Source of the DNA: Ustulina deusta | Lineage: Eukaryota > Ascomycota > Sordariomycetes > Xylariales > Xylariaceae | Assembly (NCBI GenBank): GCA_023159155.1 | Contig: JAJNNX010000026.1 | Span: 496,001-560,000, forward strand | Length of the DNA: 64,000 bases | Direction of reading: 5' to 3' | Shown: positions 1-10,299 of the stretch, in pieces | Position numbering within the stretch: the stretch's first letter is position 1 | Layout of the letters: each line of letters begins with the position of its first letter | Translations under genes and position numbers: made by a program | The notes under the pieces: model-generated | The model's database searches: none | Seen by the model: the letters and a program-made list of their open reading frames with translations, nothing else | Told to the model about the DNA's origin: nothing

Positions 1-1767
1 GCAAACAAGGCCGACCAAAAGAAGGGTCACCACGGCCGTTCAACATTCTCGCCACCGTCCCCGTCGGCCGCGTCTGACAAAATGACAATAAGAGTAGGGT
101 TGGAAGTGGAGAACTCGTATGGCGCAGCAAGATCTGGAGTGTTCGGGATGAACTCAGAAGGCGTTGAGACTGGGGGCCACAGGTACGCAGAAGACACATC
201 AGCGACGCCACTTCTGCCCCCTAGGTCCTTTACGCCTTCGACTGTGCCGCCGCGGCCGGCGTCTGCATCTATATCATCAGCGCCAAAGGGGTCAGTACGC
301 AAGCGACAGACGCGCAGCTTATCGCGCAGTTCGCCGCAGCGGATGCCACTGGCCAACGCGATGCAAGCATCGAACACCCGATCGCAGGCGCCGCGTGAGA
401 CGATGACGTTGTACATCAACACGGACCAAGACAGCACACCAAGCCTGATCCTCAACTCGTCACCGGTATCTGAGCAAGCGAGCCCTCTGACGCCTATCGA
501 AGATGTAAGCGATGGCGGGGATGTCGATCGTACATTCTTACCAGCGGGGCCGCGAGAATCAAAAGTATGCCCGATGCCGCTATGTGGCAACCCGCTCCTG
601 ACAACTACTGACCGAAAGCATAACCTGTGCACAGATTGCCGCAGCGAGCTACAACCACGGCAGAGCGTCTTCACGACTGACGTGCTGAATCCGTTCTCAA
701 GCGCCTCTTCGCAGATGAGTGCGTACGCTGGGTCTGGCACATCTCTGGTTTCCGAAGTTCAGTATGATTCAACAGCTGAGGTCGCCGGGGCCAAGGCCCA
801 GGCGGTGCCAGAAACGGTACGCTATATCGACGGCGGGAGCAAAACGAGAACCTTAAACCGTGGCAGTGGTGACCGGTCGGTAGATACGGTTCGGGTGACA
901 GAGATATTGGACTCCTCGCCGAAGATAATAATCAACAACAGCGATGTCGTAAGCCGGTTCAACAGAGACAGAGGCGGGTTCAAGCTGCAATCCGTACCGC
1001 AGAGCCGAAGGCATGCGCGTAGAAGACGGGAACGGCAACTAGGCAACTCTCCCGTAGAACGCCAGGCCGTTAAGCAGACACCAGCAAGTCCGCTGCATGA
1101 TGGACGAAGAAATCGCAATGTGAATAACAGTAACAACCATATCGGCTTTCAGCTTGCCGGATGGCGGACTGCAGTGCCGAGTCCAACGCCTCAGCCGTCA
1201 TTTCGCCGCCCACTAGATTCAAAGCAAAGAAAGGCGTCGGGACCATTGCTAGAACCTAAGACCTTTCGTCCTCCAACTCCGTCCACGAGACATAATAAGG
1301 ACGGTTCGAACGCTCATCGTACACTGTCGGATAAGTGCCCGCGCGCTAAAGGGGGGAGTGCTGCCAGTCGTGGCGTGCGGCCGTCGTCTTTGTCGAAGAT
1401 ACATGGGGGAAAGACCCTTGTTTACAAGGGTAATACGCCCATGCCCAGCAGTGCACCACTCAGGAGTACCGGACACAGCAGAAACAAGCACCGGTCAAAT
1501 CCGGACCACATCAAGTACCGGGTTCATGAACCTGCTGGCAACGGTGCTAGTATGGGAGAGGCCGATAAAAAGTCCAAACTCGAGGCAGAAAAGATAATAG
1601 TTCAAGACCAGGACATCTACCACGAGATCGAGAGCATAATCGACTGCTATCTAAGGTTACCAGATGCGCCTGAGACGGACAACGAGAAACGCAAAGCAGA
1701 AGCTGTCGCGTCATACTTTTCAGGGGTGCCGTTAGATGTCGAGATGAAGATTAAAGGCTTCTTTTAA
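1..1767 (+). CDS. Low-complexity hypothetical protein with a Cys4 motif, 5' end outside window
   Basis: The reading frame is open from base 1 through the first in-frame ATG at 82, so the gene probably starts upstream and this is a 3' portion of about 588 codons. From the ATG it would be 561 residues. Most of the protein is Ser/Pro/Arg-rich and looks disordered. One compact motif stands out at about residues 160-190 counted from the ATG: two cysteines spaced CPMPLC, then a CTDC pair 14 residues later, which resembles a small zinc ribbon. The last 75 residues are more ordered and charged (an EAEKIIVQDQDIYHEI-type helix followed by a hydrophobic end at KIKGFF). I do not recognise a family. Function is unknown; an adaptor or nuclear role is only a guess from composition. 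Confidence 0.7.
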   Translation, partial: ANKADQKKGHHGRSTFSPPSPSAASDKMTIRVGLEVENSYGAARSGVFGMNSEGVETGGHRYAEDTSATPLLPPRSFTPSTVPPRPASASISSAPKGSVRKRQTRSLSRSSPQRMPLANAMQASNTRSQAPRETMTLYINTDQDSTPSLILNSSPVSEQASPLTPIEDVSDGGDVDRTFLPAGPRESKVCPMPLCGNPLLTTTDRKHNLCTDCRSELQPRQSVFTTDVLNPFSSASSQMSAYAGSGTSLVSEVQYDSTAEVAGAKAQAVPETVRYIDGGSKTRTLNRGSGDRSVDTVRVTEILDSSPKIIINNSDVVSRFNRDRGGFKLQSVPQSRRHARRRRERQLGNSPVERQAVKQTPASPLHDGRRNRNVNNSNNHIGFQLAGWRTAVPSPTPQPSFRRPLDSKQRKASGPLLEPKTFRPPTPSTRHNKDGSNAHRTLSDKCPRAKGGSAASRGVRPSSLSKIHGGKTLVYKGNTPMPSSAPLRSTGHSRNKHRSNPDHIKYRVHEPAGNGASMGEADKKSKLEAEKIIVQDQDIYHEIESIIDCYLRLPDAPETDNEKRKAEAVASYFSGVPLDVEMKIKGFF

Positions 1768-2634
1768 CGCCAATTACCCAACTCAGCTTAAATGATGAGA
1801 CAGCGAATAGCTTCGGGCTGAAAGGTTGAGCTAAATGCGGCTTGAAACAAACCAGAGCGCTTTGAACACCGGAATTATACATGTGACTTTAGAAACGCCG
1901 ACGAGGGGAAGTAATACATAGTAATTGCAATCACAATTAGAATAAAGGAGGAAAATACAAGCCATCTTGTAAGAATTGTTTGCATTCCCTTGCATTCGGT
2001 GAATATTGGTCACATAAGACCTTCCTAGACGTAAGGTATTCCCTGGATCTAGTATGATAGGTATTGATCGAAGATCATATCCTAAGTCCTTCGCTACTAG
2101 GCTTGGACCTTCCCTCTTAGCAAGTTGAATTTTGTGCTGCCGTAGCTTTTTGAGATGACAGAATGAAAACACGAGAAATTGATGATGAGGATCGGTTGCC
2201 ATTTTATCGACCGGTCTCTTCGGGGTATCACTGATGAAACAACATCCAAACGCCCAAAGTTTCCCTAATACAACGGCATTTGTCGCTCTCTATCTTTTCT
2301 CTCCGGACCCATCTGTGGTCCGAATATGTCCTCCTAAAGCCGTTGTAAAGGTGAACGAGATTGTTGCTCGACATCATTTTGACTAGCAGTCCAGGCACTA
2401 GTAGTATTATGCCAACATTTATCATTGACATAATCATCATTGTCAATGCCAATGAGGACATTATCTAGGACCATATTCAGATGTTTGTTTTGGGTATTTT
2501 TTTTAAGCTTCCCGAGGCATTTCCTGGGCACCAATGCCTGGTTGAGTTTGTTGAGGCTCATTCATCAAGTCCTCTCGCAACTGTTGGCCGGATGGGGGTG
2601 AGGGTGACGACGACTCGACGATAGCATTGGATCT
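1768..2634. other. Intergenic, convergent 3' flanks
   Basis: This 867-bp stretch lies between the stop of the first gene and the stop of SPT4 on the opposite strand. It is AT-richer than the flanking coding DNA and holds only short unconvincing reading frames. I see no RNA gene or repeat in it. Confidence 0.6.
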
Positions 2635-3195
2635 CTAATCCACATCAACGCCGCTGCCATCGCGCCTGTGGCCATAGGACAGTCAGTTAGGAGGTGAATT
2701 GACACAAATTTAGGCAAGATGAAAACAAATATGACGTACGGAATTAGCACATGGCCATCCTCAATTAAGCCATTGCGAATATCCTCAGGAATAGAGCCCG
2801 AGACCTTGGTGGCATAAACACCAGGCACATAGGTGTCAAGACGTTGCCATTTTGCAACCCACGACTTCTTTGGGTTTGCGACGGTGATCAGGCCCTCGAA
2901 CACGGTGGAGGTGCAGCTGTCGAGTGCATCAGTATTGCCGCGGAGCTCTAGGAACGGGCAATTCGGGCAGCCCTCGCTTCTGAATCGCTTTTGGTCGAGA
3001 TCCGTTAGCACTCATCCCGAGATGTGAAATGTATGTGAAAGAAAGCGGACAAAGAAGATCCAGCAATGGCCACAGATAGGGTGCTGCTGTGAGGCGGGAC
3101 AGGTGGTGGCTTACAGCCTGAGTCATCACGATAGAGCACACCATACAGGCGCGCGTGTAGCGCTGTTGACCGGGAGGAACAAAGTTGTCCGCCAT
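2635..3195 (-). CDS. SPT4: Transcription elongation factor Spt4
   Basis: Spt4 pairs with the NGN domain of Spt5 (DSIF) and supports processive RNA polymerase II elongation in the nucleus. Three exons (3195-3115, 2987-2740, 2665-2635) join to a 119-residue protein, the usual Spt4 length. The N-terminal zinc finger is intact: ACMVC near residue 17 and GCPNC about 17 residues later. The core continues through FEGLITV and the [11 protein letters not shown] segment, and ends in [11 protein letters not shown], as fungal Spt4 does. Both introns have GT/AG ends; the first has a GCTAAC branch site, the second CCTAAC. I chose the ATG at 3195 because [13 protein letters not shown] matches the family start. 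The same frame stays open to an ATG at 3513, adding 106 residues. POP8 is transcribed divergently from the far side of the upstream region. Confidence 0.93.
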
Positions 3196-3213
3196 AGTGT
3201 TGATAGCGTTGCT

Positions 3214-3237
3214 GTCGTGGTCGTGGTCGTGGTCGTG
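3214..3237. repeat. GTCGTG hexamer repeat, four units
   Basis: Four tandem copies of GTCGTG lie just upstream of the chosen SPT4 start. Read on the minus strand in the SPT4 frame they encode an alternating Asp-His run. It may be a simple 5'-leader microsatellite or part of an N-terminal extension. Confidence 0.8.
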
Positions 3238-4054
3238 TTGAGCTTCAAGAGGGTTGTTCTGTTCGTGCTGTGCTGGCTGATTAAGGTCCAAGGTAGAGAT
3301 GGATTCAATCTGGCAATGGCCCAAGTTGGTTTCAGATTTTCTGTGAGATTGTGAAGGCTTGATTGACCGCAAATCAATTAGATCTGAGGGCGAGCCGACC
3401 GGGTCACCATGAGAACTGAAGGGAGAAGTGATGGCGGCAATACTTTGCACCTCTGGGTGCAGCTCTCCAGCTAGCAGCTCCTGCTCTTTCAGCCACTCAA
3501 GAACTCTGTCCATTATGGCGGTGGTGGCTGGCTGGCGGTGCAGGTGGTGGCAAAGTCATGCAACTATCGCGTCAATCTGAGGGGTCTGCACGGTTACAAG
3601 GTTGTAGAAGATGTTGAAAATCGTTCTAAACGAGGATTTGTGGGCTTTATATAGATATCTTTGGACCTAACCGCAACAGACCTTATCAGTACCTAGGTAC
3701 TTAGGTACCTGCCTACAAGGTCTTACACATTAGGAAAGCACAACTAGAGGCACGCAATATGTTTACCACATGCACATAGTGGTAGTTGCTACCTGCCTAT
3801 GTATGTACCCATGTACCTAAGGCGCTGCACATGTGGTGATGGTACCTGGGTAGGTACCTTTGGATGTATGCAACTATACCGTATAGCGGGGTGGTTGAGA
3901 TTTAGCAGCTGATTTAGCAGGGGATTCCCACCTCCTAACATCCCTCAATTTCACATGCGAAGATCACCAAGCTTGCTAGCAACCTTGCTCAGTATTTGTT
4001 GTCCTATAATCACCCACCATACCTTCCCAAGCACGCGAAACAACAAAGGACGCC
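3238..4054. other. Divergent SPT4/POP8 upstream region
   Basis: About 800 bp separate the two divergent genes. The SPT4-proximal part (to 3513) is open in the SPT4 frame. The remainder is non-coding and contains the TAGGTA-word cluster listed separately. It presumably carries promoters for both genes; I could not identify a specific factor site. Confidence 0.5.
3688..3862. repeat. TAGGTA/TACCTA word cluster
   Basis: Repeated words such as ACCTAGGTACTTAGGTACCT near 3691 and GGTACCTGGGTAGGTACCT near 3841 are packed into about 170 bp between SPT4 and POP8. Many are self-complementary around the GGTACC or CCTAGG core. Confidence 0.65.
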
Positions 4055-4477
4055 ATGGCTACAGACGCAGATGCATCTATAGCTAGTACACGAAAAATGA
4101 ACAAGTCTCACGAGCTTGTCCGTTCTGTCATCAAAGCACCATCTTATTCCTATGCACATCTGGAGCTGTTCAATGCCGAGTCATCAAGAGCCGGGGAACT
4201 CGACGCTCTTCAAGTCAAATCTTACTGCACTGCTGCGCTGAAACAATTCCTTGGCGTCACTGGCATGGCAATTCCTTTAGATATACTCAAGGTTGAAGGG
4301 CAGAGCTGCTGGTTGAGGTTACCGCGAGACAACCTTGGAGCATTTGCAGCAGCCATCACGGCTTGGCAGGGCACAACACAAGATGGGGTTCACTCCACAC
4401 TTCGGATTATAGGTTGCTCTGACTGGTTAGGTACCTTGGTTGGACAACAAGACGAGCAGAAGCTTTGGACTGACTAA
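4055..4477 (+). CDS. POP8: RNase P/MRP subunit Pop8-like
   Basis: Single-exon 140-residue protein. Pop8 is a small protein subunit of the nuclear RNase P and RNase MRP ribonucleoproteins, which process tRNA 5' ends and rRNA precursors. The Pop8-like fold (related to Pop5/Rpp14) is visible from about residue 30: a strand SYAHLELF, a helix with LDALQVKSYCTAALKQFLG, then LDILKVEGQSCWLRLPR and a second helix DNLGAFAAAITAW. Length and layout fit fungal Pop8 proteins. It is divergent from SPT4 and convergent with PPT1. The start ATG follows CGCC and is the first in frame. The main uncertainty is distinguishing Pop8 from other Rpp14-superfamily members. Confidence 0.8.
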   Translation: MATDADASIASTRKMNKSHELVRSVIKAPSYSYAHLELFNAESSRAGELDALQVKSYCTAALKQFLGVTGMAIPLDILKVEGQSCWLRLPRDNLGAFAAAITAWQGTTQDGVHSTLRIIGCSDWLGTLVGQQDEQKLWTD

Positions 4478-4785
4478 GTCTTGAAATGCTGCTGAGAATT
4501 TACGGTTCGACCTCATGGAAGACTGTTTTCGGTGTTTCTATGTGAGTGACAAGACTTTGCATGCAATGGTATATGTCTCTTTTGCTCCCCAGTTAATTCT
4601 CTAAAACGCCAAGGCTATGTAACGACCAACTGTCACATATGCAAGATCCAATGCCATAAACCGACCCAGATCATTTGCTCGATAAGTAAAGGTCTACCCT
4701 TCATTTACATCATGGATCCGAAAGAGTTGTTGGCGTACGCTGCAACGGTTGTTAGCCCATACCAGAGAGAGCAGGACAGAATGCA
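4478..4785. other. Short convergent intergenic region
   Basis: This roughly 300-bp 3'-3' spacer between POP8 and PPT1 holds nothing recognisable beyond presumptive polyadenylation sequence. Confidence 0.55.
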
Positions 4786-6478
4786 TCACGAACCCATTGG
4801 GCGAATAGGGGGATGCTCAACAGCATCAAATTGATGGAAATTAAGCTTGTAATCGGGGCCGATATTGATATACGCGCCTCTGTTTTCCGTCTGATCGCAG
4901 TATTTGGGTGCCGAGAACACTATGTACGGCTTGGTTAGCAAGTAGGACTGGAGTTGCGATATAGGGGACGCACCTGTGATACACTTTCCATCATGTTCCT
5001 CCTCATAACCCTCCATGCGTACTTCGTGGCTTCGGATGATAGCATCCAAACCATTCTTGTCGCAAAATCTCTTTGTCACATCGGGGCCAAACTGCATACC
5101 AACACCTCTCTTGCTGGGACCTCTACCAGGGGCAGACTGCGGGTCTGTCCATAGCATCTCCATCATCAGTCCAGCCTGGCCTGGCTGTCTCTGGTTGTGC
5201 CGGTTCAGCTTGCGGATGTCATCCAGAGTCACGTTGTCATCTGAAAACAGACCACCGTGTAAAACTAGGTACTTGGAGCCAATGAGCGTAGCCAAAGGCA
5301 ATGCCGAGAAGCTCTCAGAGAATAGTTTGAACACGCTGGTTTCGGTTAGCATAGAAAAATGAGCCCACAGCCGAGAGTCACGTACCGTTCGTTGTATTTA
5401 GCTTTGCACTCTCCCTCAAATCCGTAGACCTTGTTCATGTCATCCGTCTCGTGATTGCCTCGGTTCAAGAACATGCCGTGAGGACGAAGCCACTTGTAGG
5501 CATATAAAAGGAGAGCAATTTCTGTTGACCAAGATCCTCGGTCCACAAAGTCGCCGTTAAAGAGGTAATAGTGCTTATCAGAAGGCCGCCCGTTCAATCT
5601 GAAAAGCTCCATCAGATCATAGTATTGGCCTATGTCACCAGTCAGCCTGGCCATCACAGAGAGGCTGGGTTTTGCTTACCATGTGTATCACCACAGACTG
5701 TTAGCTTGATATCGGCGGGTATGGTCATCTCGACCATAGTCGGCTCATCATAGACAATTTTCTTGGTGGCAATTACAATCTGGTATACGTATTTCTTGTG
5801 GATTTTCTTGCCACTCTTGAAGCGCTCGATCATGTCGTCAATGAATTCCTGCGTCATCTCGTCTTTAAGTTGTACCCCGTCATAATCAGGTTCGATGGCG
5901 ATTGAATCAATATCCAGACCCTCGGCAGCAGACGGTTCATCCCCAACGTCGATGGCGGCATAGAAGTTCAGTTGTCGAACGATCTTCTGACATTCTGCAA
6001 GCTTGAGCTTGGCATCTTTATTGTTTGGGTCGAGCTCAACACATTTCTTGAAGTCCTTAGCTGCGTCTTTGGGTTTGAGGATAGCGGCATAAGAAACGGC
6101 GCGGCGGAAGTAGGCCTGGGAGAATAGAAGTGGTTAGAGCCGCTTAATAGGGCATCCACAAGCTCATTAATCGCACCTTTACGAACGCAGGGTTGAGTTC
6201 GATTGCCTTAGTCGCGTCAGCGATGGAATACCCGAATGCTTCCGACTTGATATGCGCCTAGAGTTGCTTCAAATCAGTCACGCGACCCCAAGAGATGTAA
6301 GGCCGATGCTGATGTTGGGCACGCAAACCTGTGCTCTGTTTGTGTAAAACGTTGGCTCTTTGTCGTTCAATTCAATGGCCTTGGTATAGAGCTCAACAGC
6401 TTTCGGCCAGTTGTGCGCCGCAAAGGCTTTGTTGCCGTCATTCTTCAAGGCTGTAGCCTGCTCAACGGCGGAAGCCAT
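4786..6478 (-). CDS. PPT1: Serine/threonine protein phosphatase 5 (TPR-PPP)
   Basis: PP5/Ppt1 is a PPP-family phosphatase whose N-terminal TPR domain docks on Hsp90. Exon 1 (6478-6329) encodes the first TPR (GNKAFAAHNWPKAVELYTKAI). Further exons from 6257 and about 6117 complete three TPR motifs. A linker leads into the catalytic domain with all three metal-binding signatures: GDTHG, GDFVDRG and RGNHE. The later blocks LVLHGGLF, RSHE and VFSAPKYCDQ are also present, so it should be active. The C-terminus is the short PP5-type tail ending PIRPMGS. I infer about six short introns, for example between GKCIT and VFSAP near 4920-4975. The mature protein is about 475 residues. YIH1 lies divergently upstream. 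Confidence 0.95.
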
Positions 6479-7198
6479 GATGATGCGTAGCCCTAGAATC
6501 TAGGTGTCCGTCTTTAGAAAATATGAGGGAATTATATGATATAAAAGGTGATTAAAAGGTCTTAAACAAGCAGTCAAGGCGCATATGTCGTTCTCTTGGC
6601 TTGCAAAATGCCAATGCAAGGGACGTGAGAAAGAAGCGAAGATTGATGCTGAGTACCAGCCGGATAGATGATGCCGGGTAGATAGAAGTGGAAGGTAGGT
6701 ATCGATTATCGGAGCACGGAGCTCGATGATTGACAATATCGATGTCAGTGGTACAATGCAATGGAGGGGCTGAGGGGCATGTTCAGGGCAATTCGCTAGA
6801 CGGCCCAGGTAGGGGTACTACCTGGTCTTGGTGTAGGTTAGGTATTGTAGATATTCCTTCTCCAGCCCGTGATCGCTCGCGCTAACATACCTGCTTCCCG
6901 CATGCAGTCTTATCGTTATCAATCAATCCCGTCCCGATCTTGTTTGCTAAAGTATTCTACTCCGTTCCTTGCATCTGTTCGTTCACGGTGGGGGTAGCTG
7001 TGTAAGGTCGTGCGAATCCTAAACGATGCCTGACCTATACGATAATACGTATAATTCTACATATATATGCCCATGCGTTCACAGTGCCTACCACGCCTAC
7101 TTCCTACGCTTTGTTTCAAAGTCTCGCTACTAGTCCCCAGACATTGTTTAGAAAATACCCTTCCTCGGTAAAAGCAGCCTTATAACCCCGCCGAAACG
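6479..7198. other. Divergent PPT1/YIH1 upstream region
   Basis: This 720-bp shared 5' region has no convincing reading frame. It contains a few GGTAGGTA/CTAGACGG-type words near 6690-6850 but no dense repeat. The YIH1 side has a pyrimidine-rich leader before its ATG. Confidence 0.5.
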
Positions 7199-8032
7199 AT
7201 GTCGGACGAGCTTCGAGACGAGATCGAAGCTATCAATTCCATATATGGCGAGGGGTGCCTAGTACCAGCAAATCACGCCGCCACCTACATCCTCACGCCG
7301 CCTGGAGAATCCGCGTCCATCCGTGTTGAATTCCCCTCAGACTACCCAGCAGTACCACCCACAGTGATTGGTACTAACAGTACTGGCCAAAGCGGGAAGA
7401 AGGGCGATGCAGCCCGGGAATTGGCTTTATTTTGTCAGGCCCTTGGAGCCGTATATGAGCCGGGTTCTGTTTGTCTCTTCGACGCCATCGAAGAGTTGAC
7501 CAGACTTTTGGGAGAGCAAGTCCCTGAGCAAGAATCACCCGATGCCGACCCTGGCGAACATGTGGACAGCAACACCTTCACGGGTAGCTGTCACACAGAA
7601 GACCTAACTTTAACGAAAGAGCCACCATGGGTTCTATCCGACCCTGTGGTAGAGCTAAGGTCGACATTTGTGGCACGTTGTGCAGCCGTCTCATCGACTG
7701 CAGAGGCAGAGGCTTTCCTTCAACATCTCCTGGCGTCAGACAAAAAGGTTCGGGCCGCCACTCACAATATTACGGCCTGGCGCATCAGAGGTCCAAACAA
7801 CACGGCATTTCAAGACTGCAACGATGATGGAGAGACGGCTGCTGGGTCCCGGCTGCTACACCTGACGCAGCTGATGGACTTGTGGGACGTCATGGTTGTA
7901 GTGACGCGGTGGTACGGGGGACAGAAGCTAGGTCCTCGAAGATTTGCTCTCATAAACCAAGCGGCAAGGGATTCGTTTGTGCGAGCTGGCTTGGTGACCG
8001 ATACCACAACTAATTCCAAGAAAAGGAAGTGA
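7199..8032 (+). CDS. YIH1: RWD plus IMPACT-domain protein (Yih1/IMPACT family)
   Basis: Intronless 277-residue protein with the two-domain layout of yeast Yih1 and mammalian IMPACT. In those organisms the protein competes with Gcn2 for Gcn1 and so dampens the general amino-acid control response. Residues 1-110 form an RWD domain (DELRDEIEAINSIYG, then VEFPSDYPAVPP). Residues about 155-265 form the IMPACT/UPF0029 domain, with HNITAWRI, the DDGE...AG motif and MVVVTRWYGGQKLG. A Lys/Arg tail SKKRK closes it. The acidic linker between domains is species-variable. The assignment to the family is secure; Gcn1 binding is inferred. Confidence 0.9.
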   Translation: MSDELRDEIEAINSIYGEGCLVPANHAATYILTPPGESASIRVEFPSDYPAVPPTVIGTNSTGQSGKKGDAARELALFCQALGAVYEPGSVCLFDAIEELTRLLGEQVPEQESPDADPGEHVDSNTFTGSCHTEDLTLTKEPPWVLSDPVVELRSTFVARCAAVSSTAEAEAFLQHLLASDKKVRAATHNITAWRIRGPNNTAFQDCNDDGETAAGSRLLHLTQLMDLWDVMVVVTRWYGGQKLGPRRFALINQAARDSFVRAGLVTDTTTNSKKRK

Positions 8033-8401
8033 TACCTGCCTTCAAGATGCACCGTGCGAAAGCTCGGTTTCTAGCCAAATTGCTTACTGTGCACTATGCT
8101 AAGGCTTAAACCATGCCTATTCCTAACGGCCACTAGGTAGTCTAGACACGGCGCCCCCACGTTCGAGTGAACGACCCCAGATTGTCCCACGGTCCGGGAG
8201 CTTGGCAAGTGGTTACACTCCGGCGAGCCTCGGCTCTTTCATACTACATCGACCCAAACGGTTTACGCTGATCCAACGCCAACCTCCCCGAGGCTGTTTA
8301 ACAGTTCATATCTTTCGGTGTAGAGTATGTGGCCAATACGTAGGGCAGAAGCCGAATAAAACCATTGTAACAGAACCCAACTTCAGACCTGATACGTCGG
8401 G
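8033..8401. other. Intergenic between YIH1 and the CoA-transferase
   Basis: This 369-bp spacer separates two plus-strand genes. I see no conserved element. Confidence 0.5.
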
Positions 8402-9678
8402 ATGGTCGGCCCGCCACCGTTACAAGGACTTAAAGTCCTGGAATTCGCTGGACTTGCTCCCGGTGGGATCTCCGAGTTTCCCGACTCCCCCCCTTAGCTA
8501 ACACAACTAATGCGAAACAAGGCCCTTTCGCTGGCATGCTCCTTGCAGACGCCGGTGCCGATGTCTTGCGCATAGACCGCCCAATCCCGGGGAAGACGCA
8601 TACACCAGGCGTCACAGCGCCGCCGGGAGCGGACTTTCTCACCCATCGCAAGTCCTCGATAGCCGTTGACCTGAAATCAGCAAGCGGCGTGGAATTGATC
8701 AAGGACTTAGTCAAGACGGCCGACGTGGTTATCGACCCCTTCCGTCCCGGCGTGCTCGAGAAATTAGGCCTCGGACCAGATGCACTTTCACAAATCAACC
8801 GCCGGCTGATCTATGGACGCATGACAGGGTTCAGGCGGGACGGCAAGTACGCGGCGATGGCGGGCCACGACATCAACTACCTCGCCGTGTCGGGCGTGCT
8901 GTCGATGCTCGGCCGCGGCGGCGACAAGCCGCACCCGCCCATCAACATCCTCGGCGACTTCGCCGGCGGCGGCGCGATCCTATTCCACGGCATCCTCCTA
9001 GCCGTGATCGCGCGCCAGCGCACGGGAAAAGGCCAAGTAGTTGAGGCGAACATGGTGGACGGCGCCAACTACCTCGCGACGTTCCCGCGGCTGGCGCGCA
9101 AGACCCCCATAGGCGACCGCCCGCGCGGCACGAACCAGCTCGACGGCGGCTGTCCCTTCTACGACACCTACGAGACGCGGGACGGGAAGTACATGTCGGT
9201 GGGCGCGCTGGAGCCGCAATTCTACGCCGCGCTCGTCAAGGGGCTGGGACTCGTCCACAAGGGATGGGACCGGACGCGCTGGGATCGTGATACCTGGCCC
9301 GAGATGAAAGCCGTCTTCGAAACCGTGTTCAAGTCCAAGACGCGAGGCGAGTGGGAGGCCGTCTTCGACGGCACCGACGCCTGCTGCCTGCCCGTCCTCG
9401 AGTACGGCGAGCTCGAGACCGACCCGGCCCGCGAAGGCGACCAGAGGCCCGCCGTCGCCCTGCGTAGGACGCCGTGCCTAGCTGTCGACGAGAAGGCCGG
9501 CGACCAGAGTCTCCAAGGCCAGGGCGCCGGCGTCCCGGGAAGCGGGTACGAGCCCTATCCGCTGGGGCTGGGAGAAGGTGGCGAGGAGGCGTTGAAGAAG
9601 TGGTTTGGTATCTCCAAGGGTCGGGATTTCCACGTGGAGAAAGGTGGTTTGGCATCGGCATCGAAGCCAAAGTTATAG
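8402..9678 (+). CDS. Family III CoA-transferase / alpha-methylacyl-CoA racemase-like
   Basis: Exon 1 is 8402-8462 and exon 2 is 8522-9678, separated by a 59-bp intron with a GCTAAC branch site; together they encode 405 residues. The joined N-terminus reads [21 protein letters not shown], the signature start of the CaiB/BaiF (family III) fold. It is followed by [27 protein letters not shown] and a [16 protein letters not shown] block containing the Asp expected in alpha-methylacyl-CoA racemases. [10 protein letters not shown] and EGDQRPAV also match. Such racemases epimerise 2-methyl-branched acyl-CoAs for beta-oxidation. The protein ends in PKL, a possible weak peroxisomal signal. The stretch 8870-9600 is markedly GC-rich compared with neighbours. 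True substrate is unknown; a formyl- or succinyl-CoA transferase is the alternative. Confidence 0.88.
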
Positions 9679-10299
9679 CATCGTATGTGATAAGTCACGG
9701 ATAACGAATGTTGATGATGATAGTATATGCTTGTGCATGTAATGTGAGCTGATATCTCAAAGTCTTAAGTGACATACTGAATGAGTGGTAAATATGGTCT
9801 ACTTTGGAGCTGAAGGGACCGTGCTGATTAAAGACGCAGTGTATCCATCATGGACTAAAGATTTCACAAGCAAGGTAAAGAAGTGTGGCTTTAATGATTT
9901 TCATAATATTAGATTTAGTATCTTAAGTCTGGTTGCGGCTTAACTATTGTTTCCGTCCATTCCTATTGAATGGCCATTCTCTTGTTGGTAATGGACGTCT
10001 AAAAAGGGGTGCTAGAAGACGATGGGATCGGATGCGATCAACCTAGCAGGACAAGTGGTTGAAGCGTGCGGTCTTCATGAGCACTCCGAATGTTGGAACC
10101 CGGCCGATCCTTGCCCTCTTCTACATACAAATATCATCCGGGGCGTGTTTTCTCAACCCCGGACTGACGACGGTGCTCTCTTGCGTCATGTCCTAATATG
10201 GTCTGGCTTTGGGATAATTCTTCTCCCGTAACTAGTCTCCCAAGTTTGAGTGAGTAGAGTAGGGCATGGGTCGGAACCAATTTACCCATTATTGTAATT
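9679..10299. other. Convergent intergenic region
   Basis: About 620 bp between the CoA-transferase and VPS1 3' ends. It is AT-rich and contains no supported gene. Confidence 0.55.
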
